NCBI RefSeq assembly: GCF_954871325.1
Contig: NC_088778.1
Coordinates: forward strand, 27,203,120 to 27,267,119
Length of the DNA stretch: 64,000 bases
Reading direction: 5' to 3'
Source of the DNA: Gordionus sp. m RMFG-2023
Lineage: Eukaryota; Nematomorpha; Gordioida; Chordodea; Parachordodidae
The notes beneath the pieces were generated by a model. It saw only the letters and a program-made list of their open reading frames with translations. It searched no databases and was not told the origin of the DNA. Positions within the stretch are counted from its first letter, which is position 1. Every line of letters starts with the position of its first letter. Shown here piece by piece: positions 36,200 through 54,894 of this stretch. Both the position numbers and the translations under genes were made by a program.

Positions 36200-37300
36200 T
36201 ATATTTAGGGGGACCCAGAATTGTATGGAGTAATATTTAGGAAAACAAAATAATTGGGGTAGTCACTATAACCATTATTAAAGAAGTTCTCAGAGCGAAA
36301 TTTTTTTTTGAAAGGAGATTAATTTAATATGGCAGCTGGCATATCCAGGATTTTGCTATAAGAGTGGAGGAGGGGGGAGAACTTATAGATAAAATTTTTT
36401 TCCCATCAATTTTGTTAGAGATCTTTAAGTCCGCTTATTGTAAACCTTTGGCTCTAGTAGATTTATATAAAAATAATTTTGGGGTTTTACTATTTTTTGC
36501 TTAAATGCTATTTTTCTAATAAATTTTGAATTTTAAGTCGTTGTTTTAAAAAGTTATTAATTTTTCTTTCAAATGCTTTCTTATAATGATATATTGTTTA
36601 CATTTTTTGGGAAGAGGGGGGTGGGGGAATTTTTAACTTAAAATGATACTAACGAAAACAGGAAAATTTGATGTTATGGGCCTGAATCTGGCCTAGGAAC
36701 TTGCAATTCTTTGACAATTGACAAAATGACTTATTACAGATCTCGAATTTAAATGAGTTATATATATAATATTTATAAAAAATAGTAATAAGATATTTTA
36801 GCAAAAACTCTTCTTTTCTTTAAAAAAAATAATAAGGTTTTCCTTTCAAATATTTAATTATAAAAAATAAAGTTAAACGCATGATATTAATTTTAAAAAA
36901 ATATTATAGTAAACCACCAATTTCTACCTTCCAATAAAATTCTATTAAAAACTCTTTCCGGCCTCATGATCTAGGCTATGATAAACAAATAAACATTTAT
37001 TGGTGATAATCAACTAGTTATTACTAACCTTATTTTTTAAATAAGTCACGGGAGTGTATAAAATTCAATCATTAAATAAATTTTTTATATCTATTTATAA
37101 ATTTTAAAAAAATTTTTTTAATCTTTAATCTACAAATAATGTTTATTTGTGTTTTATCCTACCCCTTTGAATGCCTACTTCGTAAACGCCTAGTTTTGGC
37201 AAGGAAAAAGTTAAGACAAATACACCATGATTATAAATATTTACCAACTTTCTGCAAAATTAATTAATAAAATTTCATCTTCACTTTTTTTGATACCTTT
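36200..37300. other. Non-coding stretch upstream of the glycosyltransferase
   Basis: I saw no clear exon or promoter element. If the glycosyltransferase start lies in an upstream exon, it should be here, but I cannot point to it. Confidence 0.3.
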
Positions 37301-37341
37301 GCAGTGACTCTTTGGTGAGAAAAAAATCGAGATTCAAAAAT

Positions 37342-39762
37342 ATGGTCCTATTTGCCTTATTGTTATACATCCTGATCCTTATGGTGTTGATTTCTCTCCT
37401 ACAAGTCAATCAATGCCAAAACATCAATATTAACAACAATTACGACTCGCCCAATGATCAAAATCACTTTTCTTACTATTATTATACCAATTTATTGTGT
37501 ACCGGAACTTACAGCAGTTTTAGCGGATTCAGGTCAGATGGGGAAACGAATAACATCGACAACTCGGTCATGGAAAAAAACGTAGAAGATTGGAGAATCA
37601 TGAAGCGGACCATAGAAATGGTTGGAAATAGGTATTTCAGCAATTCGGAGAAGCAGAGGACTATACCATTTCTCATAGATCTGACCAACTTTGAATACCT
37701 AATAGACAATGACATATGCGGCACCAAGGATGTCTATATGCTCATAATGATACACACGGCTCCAAAAAATTTTGAAGAACGAATGGCTATAAGGACTACT
37801 TGGGCATCTACGAATATATTCAAACACATATCGATAAAATTGACATTTTTATTGGCTGCCATCATAGAAATTCCATTTAACTCGGTAAAAAAATCTTTTT
37901 ACACTTGAAATTTTTTTTTAACCTAATAGTTAAAAAAGATCAGAGAAATGTAATGAAGCTTTCCACAATAAACTCCTATATATTATACGACGTCTACGCG
38001 AGCGGTTAAAATTGGGAAATTTTCAATTAGTGTTAAATTTTTTTAGAGCGATAAATTAAGTTAATTCACGAAATATTATTGCTTTATCACTTCCTATACC
38101 TTTTTTTTACTTTGGCGAATAAAATCGTGCCTCCTCAATTGCTTGCTAGGAACGTGGCTTACGTACAAAATAAGATAATATATGACGTCCATCAATGTAT
38201 ACCAATTTCAACGCCCAAATTTATACAATACTATTTTTAAAATATGCATTAATGGATAGACGCTTAATTTATCATGCTTTGGGTTATATCTACTATATAC
38301 CATACATTCATAGAAGCATATAACCTTGGTTAACTCTAAAAAAAACTAGTCCAACCTAGATTTGGAACCCAAGACAAAGCTAGTAGTGCTTTCTCAATTA
38401 AGGTCTCTAACGTCTGAGCCACAAATGCCACCAAAAAAAAAACTTTTTTACAAAAACATATTAAAAAAATTAATAACGCTTGATGCTACATATCGTTACC
38501 CTTATAAAATCAAATACCATATTTTATAATATTTAAAAAGACGACTTCCGGACCAATTCAGTTGGAGATAGAACGCGAAAATTCAATTTACGGAGACATA
38601 ATTCAAGGAAATTTTATCGACGCCTATCGTAATCTTACTTACAAAAACTTGATGGGTAAACGCTGGGCAGCCGAGCGATGCCCACAAGCCCTCTACATTT
38701 TAAAGGCTGATGACGACATGTTCGTGGATATGTTTCAACTAGTGGCATTCCTAGAAGATGAATTTCCCGGGCCGAGTTCTGATAGGTTCGCGTGAGTTTA
38801 TAAATTTGATGAAAAAAACTTGATAATTTTTATATCTTTTTAACTTGTGTTTTTTTGAGACTTTTCTAATTTGAGCCCTCAAAGATTTTGATCAAATTAG
38901 ACAAGGCTCACTTTGGGGACAAAAATGTCGCCCAAATTTGATACGTTTGTTTTTTAATTTAAAAGGAAAAAATTAATATAACTGGAACGAAACATGGACT
39001 TACCAGTGATCAAGTTATGAACACCAATCGAACCCAGCGTATTTTAAATCATGGGAGGTTGTGTTTATTCAGAAAATCGGACTCGATTAAATTTATGTCT
39101 TCGAAATTTCGGCGAAATACTTAAAAACATTTGAAAGAAAATTCGGGTTCCCCTGAATTTATCTAATTTTTTTCTTCCGCTTTATAAAAAAAAACACTAC
39201 AAGCCAAATCGTTTCCAGTAGTCCGTCTCAATTAGTCTCCCCACCCCCCGATCTCCTCATGTGTTACTTGTTTCCGTCTAGTCCGGCAGTTTCGGACGAA
39301 ACTCACGCCAACGCTAAATGGCTTGTCTCTTCCTCAGAATACGCTTCCGATACTTACCCACCGTATTGTTCGGGCCGAGCTTACATTACGACCCCCAGAT
39401 TAGCTTTGAGGTTATGGGCTTCTTCCCTGGGTGACCGATACTTTTGGATAGATGACGTTTACGTCACGGGAATACTACCCGCGAGATTGAAGGTAACTCA
39501 CATGGAAGTCAACGATCTGTACAACTTATATGATCCGGTTCGGACGCTGGAATGGGCCGCTAATGGTGCGCCAGAGCCCCTTAAACAAATATTCGCTTAC
39601 GCGGAACATGGGCACTTCACTTTCCCCCGACTTTGGAATAAAACCATGTCTCAACATCGCAATTACAACATGGACGGACATGAGAGAGTTAAGATCGCTA
39701 TAAAAGACCTAAAGACAAACGAAAAAACTAACCTAAAAGCTAACCATAATAACAAAGAGTAA
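37342..39762 (+). CDS. Beta-1,3-glycosyltransferase, family GT31 (B3GALT-like)
   Basis: This Golgi type II membrane enzyme transfers galactose or N-acetylglucosamine in beta-1,3 linkage. Exons: 37342-37884 (donor TCG|GTAAAA), 38562-38791 (donor GC|GTGAGT), 39282-39762 (acceptor 'tttccgtctag'). The phases agree and give about 417 residues. A basic KKSRFKN precedes a signal-anchor helix (VLFALLLYILILMVLISLL) and a stem. Motifs in order: AIRTTW, GDIIQGNFIDAYRNLT, LKADDDMF (metal-binding DDD), KWLVSSSEY, YPPYCSGRAY and WIDDVYVTG (family E/DDV catalytic motif). The exon opens after an acceptor at 37304, so an upstream 5' exon is likely; ATG 37342 is the first in-frame Met of this exon. An alternative acceptor for exon 2 at 38540 would add seven in-frame residues, but the spacing FLLA to GDII fits the family better with 38562. 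The exact acceptor sugar cannot be told. Confidence 0.92.
38346..38430 (-). repeat. tRNA-like SINE head in glycosyltransferase intron
   Basis: On the minus strand 'tgtggctcagacgttagag' matches a tRNA D-arm/box A. About 40 nt later 'ttgggttccaaatctagg' matches a T-arm/box B. The acceptor stem does not close well, so this is likely a tRNA-derived SINE or tRNA pseudogene. Confidence 0.5.
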
Positions 39763-39799
39763 GCTATCGGGAATGCGCATAAACGAATTGTCAAAGAAA

Positions 39800-40430
39800 A
39801 AGATATAAATGATTTGTTTCTAAAAGGGATCGCGCAAATGCTGTACAATAATATCTTTAAATAATTAAGCAAATAATGTATAAATAAGGTTTTTTTTTAT
39901 TAAAAGAATAATATATGAATAATACTTTCGCATTACGAAAATATATTTTATTCATTGATACTTTATGAAATTGTAATTTTAGATACTGTAATTGAATTGT
40001 ATTGCATTTTGTTTATAACTTAATATATTTTTGTTTTAATATATAATATACAATTAGTTAATAAATTAGAGGTAAAAAAAAACAAATATTGAGTACAAAT
40101 ATTTTTTTTATAACTAGGTATGTTTTAACAATATTTTATTCATAACCAAGCAATATATAATATTATCATATCGCGACATATTCGTTCTATTGATCATTTT
40201 ATATATAATAAAAAGTATAAATGTCCCCATCTATATTTCTTCACCATGCTCAGCCAAAATGTATACCATTGTTATTGAACAGCTGTAGAAGTCTAAAATG
40301 AGATACCGAATAAAAATTATAAATGAACGATTTAGTTTGGAACAGATGTAATGAAGCACAAGTACTTGAGCTAAAAAAAAGAGTAATCTAGTAGTGTATT
40401 TTTTTTAAAAGTTTCGAAATTTTTGGAAAA
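39800..40430. other. 3' flank of the glycosyltransferase gene
   Basis: This probably holds the 3' untranslated region, but no canonical AATAAA sits close after the stop. The rest is AT-rich without recognisable features. Confidence 0.35.
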
Positions 40431-40432
40431 AA

Positions 40433-40530
40433 ACCCTTAAGTTAGTGAGAATTTGCGCCGAAGAATATAAAAATACAGCATATTTTGTATACTTCGCCAT
40501 GAATTCGTGCTAACTGTGAGTGCAGTATAA
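40433..40530 (+). mobile_element. Family D palindromic element, copy 4
   Basis: 'gttagtgagaatttgcgccg' opposes 'gaattcgtgctaactgtgag'. The centre has 'aaaatacagcatattttgta'. The outermost CCCTGCA ends are decayed. Confidence 0.55.
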
Positions 40531-40950
40531 GGTATGGAAAAAAATGAAACGATCATTAAATATATAAAATATGTCAGATTTAAAAAGTCACCTGGCAAAT
40601 CAAGTCATAAGTTGACATCTAATGGGGATAACATACCAATGTAAAATTCCAGAAATTTTAACATCGATATTCCCACCCCAGGAATTTAGGGGCATTTTGA
40701 GGAACTTTTGTAAAAATGTCCCAAATTGACTAAAAATTAAAAAAAATTGGCAAATTATGAATCATACTACATTTAGTATAATATAGGATTTAAGCCTCTC
40801 AAGTGATGTAAAAATTGTGTTCTCCTATGAATTAGATACAGTAAATAGAGTAAAAACCAAAAAGGAAATCTTAAACTGAAATATATTAATTTTCGATGCA
40901 TAACATTTTATTTAATTCTTGAAATTATAGTGATTGAAAAATATATATAT

Positions 40951-41092
40951 CAGAGACCTGCAGTCATTTGTATGGCCTGACCTGAATTTTTTAAAAATAT
41001 ATTATATTTATTTTTAATTTTTATAGCTAATAATGGCGATTTAATATTTGGTTTTAAAATATATGGACACGGGTCGGGCCTGTAGGACTCTG
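40951..41092 (+). mobile_element. Family A hAT-type MITE, copy 3 (short)
   Basis: The ends are CAGAGACCTGCAG and CTGTAGGACTCTG, with flanks atatatat on both sides (8 bp, though low complexity). The core is 'atagctaataatggcgattt'. It is 142 bp. Confidence 0.8.
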
Positions 41093-41099
41093 ATATATA

Positions 41100-42420
41100 T
41101 ATTTGAAATTAATTTATAGGGAAATGGGGAGTTGAACTTATGTTCTTCTTCTATAATGATATCACTATCTGCTGATGATATATTTGAATTTTCTTAAAAT
41201 ATAAGGAGTTTAAATAAACTGGATGATTACATATAGGGTCAATAATTTTATGTTGTAAATATAAAATTGCAATTTTATGGAAATTAACTTTTCCACGCGT
41301 TTATTAATAAATCTATTACGATTTTTGGAATGGGTTCTTCCAAAAATGACAAAAGAAATCGATAAGTCTTATAGCGATACTTATAAGAGGTGCAGACAAA
41401 GGCCTTTCAACCATATCAGAAGTTGAACATGCCTTTATTCCAACGTTTTCCAAAAAATTACTCTGATCGAAATTCTGCGAATATGGCTTTTAAAACAATT
41501 CCGATATTAAGATTGAATTCTGCAATTATGGCATTGACTGCAGCTATACCAGATGATATCTCATCATTGGTTACTTCAAAATCATTGAAACGATGATCAG
41601 CACGAAATGAATATTCTGACGACAAAACTCCTTGCGTTTTTTCACTTGCAGTGATATATATTTCTGGTCACTTTTGCCAAGAAAATTTTTTTTTATTGAT
41701 TTAAAATAATAGAAAATGAATTCGGTATTTATACTCGATTTATCACTTTCTAATATGCATAATTATATATTTTCGAGAATTTTGATGAAAATTTAAAATT
41801 TCGTTTCCAAAAATAAGCATGAATTTTCCAGGAACATTTCAGGCTTTTACATTAGTAGGATAGCATATAGCAATTATAAACAACAACAGATTTATATTAC
41901 ACCATTTTTAAAAAAAAATCATATATTAATCCTACCGCATATATATGGATACCTTTAAATCATAGTCTACTAGACTTGTCCAAGAGATTGGTTAAAAGAA
42001 AGATGTGTCAAATAGATTACTTAGTGCGAAAAAAATTGTGCTTTTCAAACACTGCCTTGCAAATGCAATTCAAATAGTATCGCGGAATTTGGTAAAATTA
42101 CAGTTTGGCGTTAGAAACCATCTTGAAAAACGTAAACTGGTGTTTTTTTCACTACCTTTTCATTTATTCATTTTCACGTTTGTCTACGACACCAGCTTTT
42201 ACGTAAGCCGACAAAACCCTGTTACCCAGTTAAGAATAATAAGAGGAGGGCGCACTAAAAATTTCTTCCTTAAAAAGTCTATCTTTTAAAATGGAATATT
42301 TCTAAATGGAATAAAAATGCAAACAATAATACAATTTACAAAAATCAATTCTATTTATAATTAAGTCGACATTTTGAATCGATGTAATACTAATTCTAAA
42401 ATAAAAAGATCATTGGTATA
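41100..42420. other. Non-coding stretch with family I copy
   Basis: A moderately GC-richer patch at 41390-41600 is open for 68 codons on the plus strand and partly open on the minus strand. I recognise neither. The block at 42040-42190 is the second family I repeat copy. Confidence 0.35.
42040..42190 (+). repeat. Family I repeat, copy 2
   Basis: It matches the minus-strand block at 33930-34085 (LVKLQFGVRNHL in the open frame). The open frame at 42005-42289 exists because of this repeat. Confidence 0.5.
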
Positions 42421-42423
42421 AAT

Positions 42424-42702
42424 TTATAACTATGGAGCGTTATGATGATAACGCTCTAAAATTTGAAAAATATATGCTGAGATACATTGATAAAAAATAA
42501 GCAATAAGATTATAAAATTAATAGCCGAATTCGATAAAAAGGTATAAGATTTTTCTTAAGTATTATATTAAATAATTATCGCTATTTTAGCATTATCTCA
42601 AATTAGTTTAGTTATTAAAACTGAATCAGCTGTAATAACGCTGCATTAAATACCGCAATGTTTGAAGATAACGCGTTAACTATAAATGTAGTGTAAGGCT
42701 TT
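42424..42702 (-). mobile_element. Family E foldback element, copy 2
   Basis: This is an inverted copy of 9012-9273. It carries 'aatcagctgtaataacgctg', 'gccgaattcgataaaaaggt' and 'gagcgttatgatgataacgc'. The terminal 'gtgtaaggcttt' is a worn form of the AGGCCTCAC end. Confidence 0.6.
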
Positions 42703-43130
42703 TTATTAAAAAAGTACGGCAACAAATGCTCCATTTGTAAGCATTAGAAGAGTACCTTACCTTATTTTAAATTATAAGGAATAGGCGGTTCTGTAATTCT
42801 AGACTCTGGTTTAAAAAAGTCTACTAGATTCATCATAATTTACTAAAAAAATTAAAATGAAAGCGAGAATTCAAATTTATTAACCGCTAACTTTGAACCA
42901 GTTATTTGTTCATAGAAGCAATAATGATAAAATGTAAGAACCAAATAATCCTATTTTTTAAGGTTCTACCTGGATCTAAATCTTCAGGATTCCGATCCCC
43001 ATATTATTCATCTGGTATATTAACTGAGTTTGGAACCTGAACCAAACCCGAGTCAAATCTAATAACCGAAATCCGGTTTTTAAATTTCCAGGAGCCATAA
43101 AAAATGTTTATAATATTAATAAAGATTTAA

Positions 43131-49478
<6,348 letters not shown>

Positions 49479-49584
49479 TTTTTAAAAAATACAAAATTTT
49501 TTTAAATGTATGAATGGGTTATTATGCTGACCTAATCTATGACTGCCAGAAAAGGTAGTGTTGATAGGTGCTGTTTGTGCTTGG

Positions 49585-49690
49585 CCACCTTAAATAAATT
49601 GATCGTCAGTCTTTGTATTATTATATATAATTGGCTATGTTCAAAACCTAATGCAATGTAAGTTATTTGTTGGTTATGCTATTAGCTTAA
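49585..49690 (+). mobile_element. Family F fragment upstream of DIMT1
   Basis: 'aaattgatcgtcagtctttg' and 'tattattatataattggct' match the right end of the element at 60979-61277 ('gaatcgtcagtctaggtatt', 'atatatgtcattgg'). Confidence 0.5.
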
Positions 49691-49795
49691 TTACCTGTGC
49701 GCCGGCCGTCCATTATTCGACCGCCGATATTTATGCACTCTAAAAATGTCGCCGTTTATGAAAATCACGCAGACGTGCCATCGATATCGATGCAG
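49691..49795 (-). promoter_or_regulatory. CpG-rich island with palindrome, likely DIMT1 promoter or 5' UTR exon
   Basis: In an AT-rich region this 100-bp block is rich in CpG ('gtgcgccggccgtcc', 'gtcgccg', 'cacgcagacgtgcc') and holds the palindrome 'ATCGATATCGAT'. On the minus strand 'GGCGCACAG|GTAATT' is a good splice donor, so this may be a non-coding first exon spliced to the exon that holds the DIMT1 start about 220 bp further on. ATCGATATCGAT resembles DREF-type promoter motifs of housekeeping genes, which is inference only. Confidence 0.4.
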
Positions 49796-50052
49796 AAAAA
49801 AGTTGTTAAATAATTTCCATATTTTATGCATTTTTATTCTAATAATTGGTCAACATCACTGTTGTAAATTTTTTTGTGCCAATCAATTGATAAATTTTTA
49901 TTTTATACCTATTTCAACATCATAATTATTTTTACATCATTTTAGAATTCAATTAATTAAAAGTCTAAAATTCCAAAAGTTACCATAATTTTGCATATTT
50001 TTAAAATGGAGACCAAATGTTAGAAAGGATGTTTGATTTGGTGAATATGAAC

Positions 50053-51952
50053 AGGGTTGGGCAGTATCGCGGATATTTGTATCTAAGATACAAGATACAA
50101 GATACTTTACTTTTGTATCTTGTATCTTTTTAAAATTTTGGAAAGTATCTTGTATCCAGTATCTAAGATACATATTATTTGAAAGTATTTGTATCTTAAC
50201 CAACTTTGTTTGTACTCAAAAATATACAGATACTTTAAAAAAAAATTTATATTCGTTAATTTAAATAGTATTAAAATTTAAAATGATATTGTTTTAAGAT
50301 TTAAATGAAAAATTTAATCAAAATTTAGATATTTTAAGATAATTTTTGATATATGACGTTGGTCGTCATATAGCAATTTGCTAACAATTAGAACTACCAT
50401 ATTTGAATCGTTTTATATCTGTCTATTTTAAAATTATGGAAGAAGAAAATAGAATAATATGTTTATCTTCGTCTTCAGATGATTCTTCAACCGAAAATTA
50501 TAATAATAAATTTAAACTAAGCATACTTAATGGCAAATTTTTTGAAGTACTTCAAGATGATCATAATAAAGAAATTCATCGTGACTTTGGTATTGACGAA
50601 AAAGTTATAGCAACTGTTACGATAACGGCTCTAACTTTAAAAAAGCTTTCAAGTAGTTTGAATATTCTATGGAAGCTGTAGAGAATGACTCTGACATCAA
50701 TGATGATGAATGTATAGAATTCAAAATCATTGAAAGTATTATCTAATACTTCTTTAAAATTTATTATGATATTGTAAATTTAGTAAAAAAAATTTATTCA
50801 AATAAAATTATTTATTTGTTTATTTAAGGTTATAAAGAAGCCTCAATAACATTGCCTCAGCACATTTGTTGTTTGTGCCATACGATAAGTTTAATTACCA
50901 CAACAAATGTCGAGAGAGCTATTAAGGATTCTCCTAACATTTCTAAAATTTATCATCCTGCAATAGCTAAATGTACTATGCTATGGAATGCAAATAATAG
51001 GCCTAAAACTGCAGAACTTATCAAAACAGTTTTAGGAAAACAATTGGTTACACCTTGTTGCACTAGATGTAATAGTTTGTATGATAGTCTTCATAGTTTA
51101 TTAAAATTTAAAGGCGAACTTCCTAAATTATGTCAAAAATTAGAATTTCCTAAATTAAGAGATATTGAAATTCAATATTTAGAAGAATATTGCAATATTA
51201 TGGCCCCATTGGCTATAGCGATTGACAAAATACAGAGTGAAATCAACTGCTATTATGGAGAATCAGCTCCAATTTTAAATGTCGTTTAAAAAAAATACAA
51301 ATTTAATTCAAACCAATCTACAATTTTGCAAACCATTAGCTATTGCCATAGAAAATTATTTAAATAAAAGATTTAAAAATATATATGATTTTGATAACAA
51401 TTTTAAGTGCATTTATTGAAATAGAGGTCCTAAATTATATGAAAGATGACAGGTAAAAGAAATATTTATTAAATATAACACAATATTATCCTCCTCCGCC
51501 CCCGTTGAAGATTATTTAGCTTTGCTAATATGGTTAATAGACCAAATCGACAGATTGAACGATAAATCATTTGAAAAATTAATAATATTAAAAAATATTG
51601 CTGATATATGATGCTGATTTATTATTATTTACTAATTATATAATTATTAAATGGAATATCGCATTATCTTTTATAATAAATTTAATATTTTCTACAATTT
51701 ATTTTAAATATTTTTTTATAAATTTATATTATAGATAAGAAAATAAAGCTTTATACATTTTGATTTTGACTATTTAAAGATTTTAAAAAAGTATCTTGTA
51801 TCTTATATACTTTTTTTTAAAAAAAATACAAGTATCTTGTATCTTATATCTTATTGAAATTTTTCTAAAGTATCTAGTATCTAAAATACAAAATTTTATA
51901 AAGTATCTGTATCTGTATCCGAATACAATTTTCTGAAAATTTGCCCAACCCT
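50053..51952 (+). mobile_element. hAT element 1 with decayed transposase
   Basis: The ends AGGGTTGGGCAG and TTGCCCAACCCT are inverted, and tatgaac flanks both sides (atatgaac/gtatgaac, 7 of 8). The subterminal regions are full of 'gtatcttgtatc' and 'gatacaagatac'. Transposase remnants on the plus strand: an N-terminal part at 50436-50680 (LSILNGKFFEV) and a central part at 50852-51289 with LPQHICCLCHTISLITTTN, AKCTMLWNANNRPKTAEL and TRCNSLYDSLHSLLKF. Other hAT copies have TRWNS where this one has TRCNS. After 51289 come several frame breaks (FCKPLAIAIEN, SAPVEDYLALLIWL). No intact BED finger or C-terminal dimerisation domain was found. This copy cannot encode an active enzyme. Confidence 0.85.
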
Positions 51953-52739
51953 GTATGAACACCACTTATGCTTGGGTCATGGGCATAATCTGTTTACATT
52001 ACAGATGGTATCAAATATCTCTTGTTGATGGTTCTATTAAAAGAATAAGAGAAATTATTACTGCTGCTCTAAGATATAAAACTGCAGAGATTGAATTTAA
52101 GTTGAAAACAGAACAAAGAAAATGGCTGAGTACAATAGATATGCTACTTAATGATAGCAATTATATATACCCTGGTTTTCAAACACACATATAGAATGTT
52201 AAAATTAAATGGTTTAACCAGTTGGCATAATATATTAATTATGCTTGAAAGGATATCTGGTCTGGAGCAAATAAAAATTTAATTAATATCGGCTTGAAAA
52301 GAATTGGGAAACACTATATAAAACTAACAAACTATAAATCAGATCTCGTAAAAGAATTATTAGCTTTTCTTGCTTAGCATTACTTTTTAGAAGTGATTTT
52401 AGCAAACTTAATAGAAAATGATAATGATAATGATAGCTCTAAAATCATTTTCCTAAAGCATTAAAAAACTTCATTGCGATTTTCCGGTTAAATGTTGGCT
52501 TCTCCACTAGACCTTGGATTTCAAAAATTGGAAATTGTGTCAAAGTATATATAATAGAACAAAATTACTCAGCGTCGGAATTTATTATAAAACATTTAAA
52601 TATATAGAGTATCATCATATTAGGGTAGTAAATAGAGCAATTGAGAATCAAGATTCAAAATTGAATATTAAATTCAAATTATTTGGCAAAATTGGCAATT
52701 AAACATTCAACAAGTACAAATCATGATTCCACTTAAGCC

Positions 52740-52999
52740 ATTTAGAGCAAAAATCCAATATTCTTCTCGGAAAACATAATTCACAGGATATAGATGTTCT
52801 AAATTTCTGGAGAGAAAAGAGAATTGAACTTCATAATTTTTCAACGCTAGCTAAAAAAAATTGTATTCCGGCAACTAGCACAATTAGTGAAAGAGTTTTC
52901 CTTAACACTTTGTTCAAGGAGACCAACATTGTGTCGGAAAATTTTTTTGAACTGTACAGTGCGAAATTTAATGTCTTGTTTTGTTTGTATATATTATGA
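52740..52999 (+). pseudogene. hAT transposase C-terminal dimerisation domain remnant
   Basis: The frame reads DIDVLNFWREKRIELHNFST, then LAKKNCIPATSTISERVF, then VSENFFELYSAKFN before a TGA at 52997. The pattern 'W......P.LS.LA...L.IPATS..SERVFS' is the hallmark of the hAT C-terminal domain. The following AG and KRN..L residues are altered. Sequence from 51955 to 52740 has several open pieces (one contains IKRIREIITAALRYKTAEIE) that may be more of the same relic, interrupted by element 1. Confidence 0.75.
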
Positions 53000-53398
53000 A
53001 TTGGGGCAATATTAATATAGAAAAAAATTTTTTGAAGATATTTTTTTAATGAAATGCGATTTCATTACCACTGCACTTTTTAATAAATGAGTATGTTATC
53101 TCGAACAGACAGATTTTATTTATTACCCTCAGTTAAGTTATATATTATAAAGGATTATTTATATATATTTTTAGGATTGTTGTATCATAACTAACTAATC
53201 CACATTTACATTTCTATATTAGAATATTTCACTGTTACAATCTTTATGTGAACAGGATATATCATATGTAACAGTCGGTATTATAATATCGCCAAAAGCT
53301 AATCAGATTAAGGATTTTTCAAATGTCCTTGATGTTGATATATTGTAAAACAAATTCAATAAACCTATTATTAGGCGATATCCTGAAGACATGCTGCG

Positions 53399-53731
53399 TA
53401 GTGATCTGCATCGGGCCTAATTTTTCAAGCCCGACCTGGCATTTACCGGCCTTGCCCGGACTGTAAGTATAGAAATTAATTTTTATAATTACTCAAAATA
53501 AAGGACATATGTTATATGGTGTTTAGTTTCATTAATAAAATCAAAATTTTTTATTTTACATAAAAAATTCAATATAAAATGGATAAATTTAGATATATTT
53601 AGAAAAATTTCCAAGGACCGACCCGAACCCGAATATTTAAAATAAAATTAGGCCCAAGCCTGGCCCGAAGCCCGTTTGGGTCGGGTCGGACTCGGGCGGG
53701 TACAGGCCGGGCCTAACTTTGCAGATCTCTA
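53399..53731 (+). mobile_element. Family B hAT-type MITE, copy 4
   Basis: The ends are TAGTGATCTGCATCGGGCC and GGCCTAACTTTGCAGATCTCTA. The flanks atgctgcg and atgctgca match in 7 of 8 bases. It is 333 bp with the same AT-rich centre as the other copies. Confidence 0.9.
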
Positions 53732-53739
53732 ATGCTGCA

Positions 53740-54285
53740 AGCATGAAGAAAATATTTTTGAGACGCATTGGATGACTTGTGCAAAATATTATTACAAGTC
53801 AGGAATTAGCAAATTTTTATGAACTTAGAATTAGTTTATTTTCCTACATCATACAAAATTTTTTGCTGGGTTGAATAACTTACACAAGTATTTTACGGTC
53901 TGAGCAAAAGGTATCCATTTAATAACCAAACAAAATTTGATTTTCGGAACATCAACTATGGCATTAAATAATACTTTTTATTTAAATTAAAAAATCATAT
54001 AATATCTTGCCATTATTCATCTTTCTAAAACTGATAACCAAAATATTTTTGAACTTATTTTGTTAAATTTAGATTTTAAAATATGCAAATTTTTTTTCGG
54101 GCATAAAAAACTTAAAAATAAATTTATGTAAAATTTTAATTCAAAAAATATATATTCTAATAAATCATATGCTAAACTAACTCTTTAAAATATTAGCCTC
54201 AGAAGTATTTATTTTCCGAAAATATAAGATAAAATATTATCATGTCATTTTCCTAACATTGGTATATGTATAATGATATCTAAAT
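53740..54285. other. AT-rich gap between mobile elements
   Basis: I saw no gene and no clear repeat end. Confidence 0.35.
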
Positions 54286-54894
54286 TCAGGCTTGTTAACC
54301 GATCTTTTTAAAACGATCGAATCCCGATCACGATCTTTTCAAAAAAAGAGGATCGAAATCCAGGATCGACCTTTTTTTAAAAAAAAGATCGCGATCACGA
54401 TCTTTTTTTCTATTTAAATTTCTGAAGGAAATTTCTGACCGATGCAAAATTAACTAATATATGTTATAAATTTATTGTAATTGAATAATAATATAATATA
54501 ACCGATGCAAAATTAACTAATATAAAAATAAATTAAATATGGTAAAAATTTATTGTAATTGAATAATAAATATAACAATTATAATATATTTATTTATAAT
54601 TAAAATTAGCTTTTAATAATAAAATTTTTTCTAAATTATCATCACTTAAACATTTGCGTCTTTCATTTAGAACATGTTTAGCTTTACTAAACAAGCGCTC
54701 CACAGGAGCGCTTGATGGCAAATGTGTATTATATTCAATAAATATTTTTTAAAAATTAATATAAGTATTAAAAATATTCATGGAATCATCATTTGAATAA
54801 AAAATTATTTTAACGGAACAAGCATTTTGTACAGTATTTTTCCCAAAAAAAGCATCAATGTCATCCATACATTCATTTGAGGTATCCGCATATG

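Noticed and set aside
41390-41596. Plus-strand frame of 68 codons
   Set aside because: I saw no start context, splice site or recognisable domain. The minus strand is partly open too, so the coding direction is undecided.
51955-52400. Frames after element 1 (IKRIREIITAALRYKTAEIE, KLTNYKSDLVKELLAFLA)
   Set aside because: Protein-like but broken and without a recognised family. They may belong to the hAT relic at 52740-52999 but I could not show it, so they are only mentioned there.
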